Shown: piece after piece, positions 6,831 to 8,741 of the stretch | Numbering within the stretch: position 1 is the stretch's first letter | Layout: each line of letters begins with the position of its first letter | Assembly: GCA_037140615.1 (NCBI GenBank) | Contig: JBAXED010000141.1 | Span: 1 to 8,741, forward strand | Direction of reading: 5' to 3' | DNA from: CAINVV01 sp037140615 | Lineage (GTDB): Bacteria; Bacteroidota; Bacteroidia; Bacteroidales; Prolixibacteraceae | DNA: 8,741 bases | The notes under the pieces: model-generated | What the model was told of the DNA's origin: nothing | Database searches by the model: none | What the model saw: the letters and a program-made list of their open reading frames with translations, nothing else | Made by a program: the position numbers and the translations under genes

Positions 6831-8489
6831 TTACATATTTTGAAAATCCGGACCATTGCCACCATTTGGCACCACCCATGAAATTCCGTCTCCGGGAGAT
6901 TTGATATCGCAGGTTTTGCAGTGCATACAATTTTCGGCATGAATCCGGAGCTCTTTTTTTCCGTCCTTACCAATGTGAAGCTCATATACTTCTGAAGAGC
7001 AGAAAAATTGCTCGGGTGCTCCGTATTGTTCAATGTTAACGGCATTAAATGTGGCCGGATCTTTGATATGAAGATGCACAACCTGTTGCTCATCGTGGTA
7101 CACTCCGGAATGGTATATATCAGTTGCCTTATCGAAAGTCAGCACTTTGTCGAATTCCAGTTTCCCCTTGAAGCGCTCCCTAAAAAGTTTCTTTTTATAT
7201 TCGGTCAGTTTTTGTGTCGTCTGATAGTCGGGATGGGTTCTCAACCGGCCAAAGAAACCTGCTCCACCGGTGATTAATTGAGTTCCAAAATGAAATCCCC
7301 CTGCAATCAGACCATTTGTAAATCCTTGTCTGAAATTTCTGACAGGGTACATATCCTTATAAATCAGACTATTATTTACCAGGGTTTCATATTCTTGAAG
7401 GCTATTTTCTGATGTATCATTCTTTGACAATGCGTTTGCAGCAGTTTGTGCGGCCAACATGCCCGATTTTATTGCCAGATGCACTCCTTTTAGGGCAGGC
7501 ATCGTAACCAAACCAGCACTATCTCCAACAATTAAAGCATTGTCGACATATAGTTTGGGAATTGCATAATAACCACCTTCGGGAAGTGTCTTGGCACCAT
7601 ATTCCACCAATCTGCCACCTTTCAAAATCTTTGAAACAAATGAAGTTGATTTCCAGACCTGCATGGCATCGTGAACATCAAACGACGGATCTTTGTAGTC
7701 GAGTCCGACAACAATACCTATTGCTACTTTATTATCGTTTAATCCGTAAATGAAGCCTCCTCCAAATTCATCATTATTGAGCGGATAACCCATGGTGTGG
7801 TAAATCTGACCAACCTCAATCTTACCCGGAGGGACAGACCATAATTCCTTACAGCCCAAAGAATAAATCTGCTCATTCCTGTCTTTGTCGAGGTTGAATT
7901 TTTTTATCAGCATTTTGGTCAGACTGCCTCGCGTCCCTTCGGCAAAAATGGTGATTTTTGCTTCAACACTTGTTCCTGCCTGAAAATTTTCCAACTGATT
8001 ACCATGATGATCCAACCCTGTATCTTTGGTTTTAGCACCAAAAACTTTTCCGTCTTTGTACAAAATCTCATCTACAGCAAAACCGGAATATATTTCTACA
8101 CCTTTCTCCTCTGCCTTTACGGCTAAATATTTACATATCTGGCCAAGAGAAGCGGTATAGTTGCCAACGTTATTCATATAGGGTATATGAAATGGCAATG
8201 TCAAGTGTCCATTTTCACTGAGCAATACCATTTTATCCTTAATAACTTTTGCATTAAAAGGAATCTCTGAAAAGTCGACTTCAGGCAATAATTCTTTAAA
8301 AACGGCCGGTTTGATTACTGCACCCGACAATATATGGGCACCGATAGAACTACCTTTTTCGATTAGCAAGATTCTATGGCTCTGACCTTTTTGCTTTAAT
8401 ATATCTGCCAGATGTATGGCTGTGGCTAATCCTGAGGGTCCGCCGCCGATGATTAAAACATCTGTTGTTATCGTATCAACACTACTCAT
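6831..8489 (-). CDS. Electron transfer flavoprotein:quinone oxidoreductase (ETF-QO)
   Basis: A 552-residue flavoprotein, close in length to mature mitochondrial ETFDH. It oxidises reduced ETF and reduces membrane quinone, probably menaquinone here. The FAD dinucleotide motif GGGPSG is at 15-20, GAHILSGAVI at 50-59, and the second FAD-contact region GDSAGLVTMPALKGVHLAIKSG begins at 322. The C-terminal ferredoxin-like domain carries the four 4Fe-4S ligands: Cys497 (FFCSSEVY) and Cys521, Cys524, Cys527 (CMHCKTC), followed by GISWVVPNGGNGP, very like the human enzyme. It thus contains both the FixC-like and FixX-like parts in one chain. It starts at the ATG 7 nt after a perfect AGGAGG and is followed by the fused ETF gene, so the electron donor and acceptor form one operon. 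No transmembrane helix is expected; these enzymes are monotopic. The sequence looks full-length and intact. Confidence 0.94.
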   Translation of the reverse strand: MSSVDTITTDVLIIGGGPSGLATAIHLADILKQKGQSHRILLIEKGSSIGAHILSGAVIKPAVFKELLPEVDFSEIPFNAKVIKDKMVLLSENGHLTLPFHIPYMNNVGNYTASLGQICKYLAVKAEEKGVEIYSGFAVDEILYKDGKVFGAKTKDTGLDHHGNQLENFQAGTSVEAKITIFAEGTRGSLTKMLIKKFNLDKDRNEQIYSLGCKELWSVPPGKIEVGQIYHTMGYPLNNDEFGGGFIYGLNDNKVAIGIVVGLDYKDPSFDVHDAMQVWKSTSFVSKILKGGRLVEYGAKTLPEGGYYAIPKLYVDNALIVGDSAGLVTMPALKGVHLAIKSGMLAAQTAANALSKNDTSENSLQEYETLVNNSLIYKDMYPVRNFRQGFTNGLIAGGFHFGTQLITGGAGFFGRLRTHPDYQTTQKLTEYKKKLFRERFKGKLEFDKVLTFDKATDIYHSGVYHDEQQVVHLHIKDPATFNAVNIEQYGAPEQFFCSSEVYELHIGKDGKKELRIHAENCMHCKTCDIKSPGDGISWVVPNGGNGPDFQNM

Positions 8490-8496
8490 CTTATGT

Positions 8497-8502
8497 CCTC
8501 CT
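8497..8502 (-). promoter_or_regulatory. Perfect Shine-Dalgarno site of the ETF-QO gene
   Basis: The minus strand reads AGGAGG, 7 nt before the ATG at 8489. This fixes the start codon and stands out because the other genes here have A/T-rich leaders or only a weak purine stretch. Confidence 0.85.
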
Positions 8503-8545
8503 GTATAAATTTTGATGATTTCAAAAAAACGATTCCTGAGAAATT

Positions 8546-8553
8546 CAAAAATA
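8546..8553 (-). promoter_or_regulatory. Candidate Bacteroidota-type -7 promoter box for the ETF operon
   Basis: The minus strand reads TATTTTTG, an exact match to the TAnnTTTG -7 consensus of the Bacteroidota primary sigma factor, about 57 bases before the ETF-QO start. No TTTG-like -33 element is found at the expected distance, and an AT-rich region will produce such matches by chance. Confidence 0.25.
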
Positions 8554-8722
8554 CTTTAAATATTGAGCTTTCTATAAATTAATATATTTCACAGGAGCAT
8601 GAAGCTAATCAGAATGTCTAAATCTGGATCAATTTGAAACTGATTAAGATATCAATAAACAAAATCTCAGCTTAAATCTTGAAAATAAACAACAAATATT
8701 AACTTAGCTCACCAACCCTTTT

Positions 8723-8741
8723 GGTTCAATATTGGGGAGTA
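8723..8741 (-). repeat. Possible partial palindromic repeat, copy D, at the window edge
   Basis: The plus strand reads GGTTCAATATTGGGGAGTA. The reverse complement of copy B begins GGTTCAATAATCCCCGGAGTA, so the first 9 bases and the last GAGTA agree, with differences and a 2-nt gap in the middle. The orientation is opposite to copies A-C. The window ends before the rest could be seen. Confidence 0.35.

Larger units (their letters stand above)
8490..8741. other. Upstream region of the ETF-QO/ETF operon
   Basis: An AT-rich 252-base stretch running to the window edge without a supportable gene on either strand. It should hold the promoter of the ETF operon. It contains the AGGAGG site, one candidate -7 box and, at the far right, a possible partial repeat. 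A 5-bp inverted repeat ACCAA-CCCTT-TTGGT (8711-8725) is too short to interpret. Confidence 0.5.

Noticed and set aside
6824..7093. An 89-residue minus-strand frame overlapping the end of ETF-QO.
   Set aside because: It is an alternative frame of the same DNA that encodes the iron-sulfur domain of ETF-QO.

Overview
The window looks like a piece of a Bacteroidota chromosome, perhaps near Marinilabiliales/Prolixibacteraceae. This is an inference from the AT-rich DNA, the mostly A/T-rich leaders without Shine-Dalgarno sites, and the general look of the proteins; there is no rRNA or other phylogenetic marker to confirm it. One gene, cut by the left edge, is on the plus strand. The other six are on the minus strand and form two metabolic cassettes and a secreted hydrolase.

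Layout, left to right. 1-795 (+): the end of a D-2-hydroxyacid dehydrogenase-like protein whose Arg/Glu/His catalytic positions all appear substituted. 796-975: a convergent intergenic region with a palindromic repeat and two more hairpins. 976-3594 (-): a tight three-gene operon, transcribed as a malonyl-CoA synthetase (MatB/ACSF3 type), then madL, then madM, with 3-nt gaps. 3595-3906: intergenic, with the best copy of the palindromic repeat. 3907-4740 (-): an exported SGNH/GDSL hydrolase. 4869-6809 (-): a single-chain electron transfer flavoprotein, beta domain followed by alpha domain. 6831-8489 (-): the partner ETF:quinone oxidoreductase, preceded by a perfect AGGAGG. 8490-8741: upstream region with a possible sigma -7 box and a possible partial repeat at the right edge.

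How the genes work together. MadL/MadM should import malonate and the ligase should convert it to malonyl-CoA. No malonyl-CoA decarboxylase is in view, so the product could go to fatty-acid synthesis or to a decarboxylase elsewhere. The fused ETF should collect electrons from acyl-CoA or other dehydrogenases and pass them to the ETF-QO, which reduces the membrane quinone (probably menaquinone in this group).

The most unusual signals are a short REP-like palindrome (CCGGAGTA, 11-nt loop, TACTCCGG in its best copy) that recurs in intergenic DNA and in one case contains the stop codon of the fused ETF gene, the apparently active-site-less dehydrogenase homologue, and the joining of Mad-type malonate transport to a MatB-type ligase. 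No CRISPR array, transposase, rRNA or convincing tRNA was seen.
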